From assembly GCA_021730825.1 (NCBI GenBank), contig JAKFYO010000341.1, positions 1 through 8,191 on the forward strand: 8,191 nucleotides of DNA. The letters run 5' to 3'. Below are positions 8,114 through 8,191 of this stretch, one piece after another. This DNA is from Hyphomicrobiales bacterium. GTDB lineage: Bacteria > Pseudomonadota > Alphaproteobacteria > Rhizobiales > Xanthobacteraceae. The notes beneath the pieces were generated by a model. The model saw nothing but the letters and a program-made list of their open reading frames with translations, was not told where the DNA came from and made no database searches. Position 1 is the first letter of the stretch, and each line of letters opens with the position of its first letter. Made by a program: the position numbers and the translations under genes.

Positions 8114-8191
8114 TACGACACGCCAGAACCCTGAAGCTGATGTCCGCCGGAATTCCGGAAGACGATTGGACGATAGCAGCGCTTTCTCTAG

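Larger units (their letters stand above)
7727..8191. other. dnaA leader / upstream intergenic region (465 bp), no gene recognised
   Basis: No recognisable coding gene is present. Frames open to the window edge on the minus strand (for example 59 codons from 8191 to 8015) and a plus-strand frame at 7678-8067 have no familiar motifs and overlap one another, as expected by chance in GC-rich DNA. The rpsT gene often found upstream of dnaA in this order is not seen. I found no TTATCCACA-like DnaA boxes and no GANTC sites. What it does hold are the heptamer repeats, hairpins and terminator-like structures listed separately, plus a perfect 12-bp palindrome CCGGAATTCCGG at 8147-8158. Confidence 0.6.

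Noticed and set aside
8012..8191. Possible C-terminus of a minus-strand gene entering from the right edge (rpsT would be expected)
   Set aside because: The translated 59 residues do not resemble ribosomal protein S20 or any other family I know, and other frames over the same bases are also open.
7727..8191. Chromosomal origin (oriC) next to dnaA
   Set aside because: No cluster of DnaA boxes was found, and in alphaproteobacteria the origin is usually not adjacent to dnaA.

Overview
The window carries the conserved replication-initiation cluster of an alphaproteobacterium, most likely a member of the Hyphomicrobiales (Bradyrhizobium/Rhodopseudomonas/Xanthobacteraceae side). The reasons are the gene order dnaA-dnaN-recF-gyrB, the lineage-style protein sequences (for example a DnaA P-loop reading ASVGLGKT), the GC-rich coding style, and a 41-bp palindrome of the CTCATCCT...AGGATGAG type that I recall as common in Bradyrhizobium-like genomes. 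The organism call is inference.

Layout, left to right. Positions 1-93 (minus) hold the first 31 codons of a MoeB/ThiF/HesA-type adenylyltransferase. Positions 94-305 are a divergent intergenic region filled by two large hairpins of identical architecture (117-193 and 209-284). They face each other across an AT-rich spacer whose core, TATAATTATA, gives a TATAAT on each strand. Positions 306-1139 (plus) encode an exported metallo-beta-lactamase-fold protein. A palindromic repeat (1147-1187) fills the gap to the convergent gyrB. Then, all on the minus strand and read right to left, come dnaA (7726-6257), dnaN (6114-4999), recF (5002-3833) and gyrB (3617-1194).

The four minus-strand genes act together: DnaA melts the origin and starts replication, DnaN is the polymerase III sliding clamp, RecF loads RecA at gaps behind the fork, and GyrB is the ATPase subunit of gyrase, which relieves supercoils ahead of the fork. 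dnaN and recF overlap by four bases (GTGA) and are probably translationally coupled. dnaA-dnaN (142 bp) and recF-gyrB (215 bp) are separated by real intergenic regions with their own repeats and palindromes, so internal promoters or attenuation are possible.

The 465-bp dnaA leader (7727-8191) has no recognisable gene and no cluster of DnaA boxes. It does hold a heptamer repeat, several hairpins and a plus-oriented terminator-like structure (8056-8081). The least ordinary part of the window is the paired hairpin element at 117-284: ten stem positions differ between the two copies and all remain paired, while the bulge position, 21-nt loop length and a loop motif are kept.
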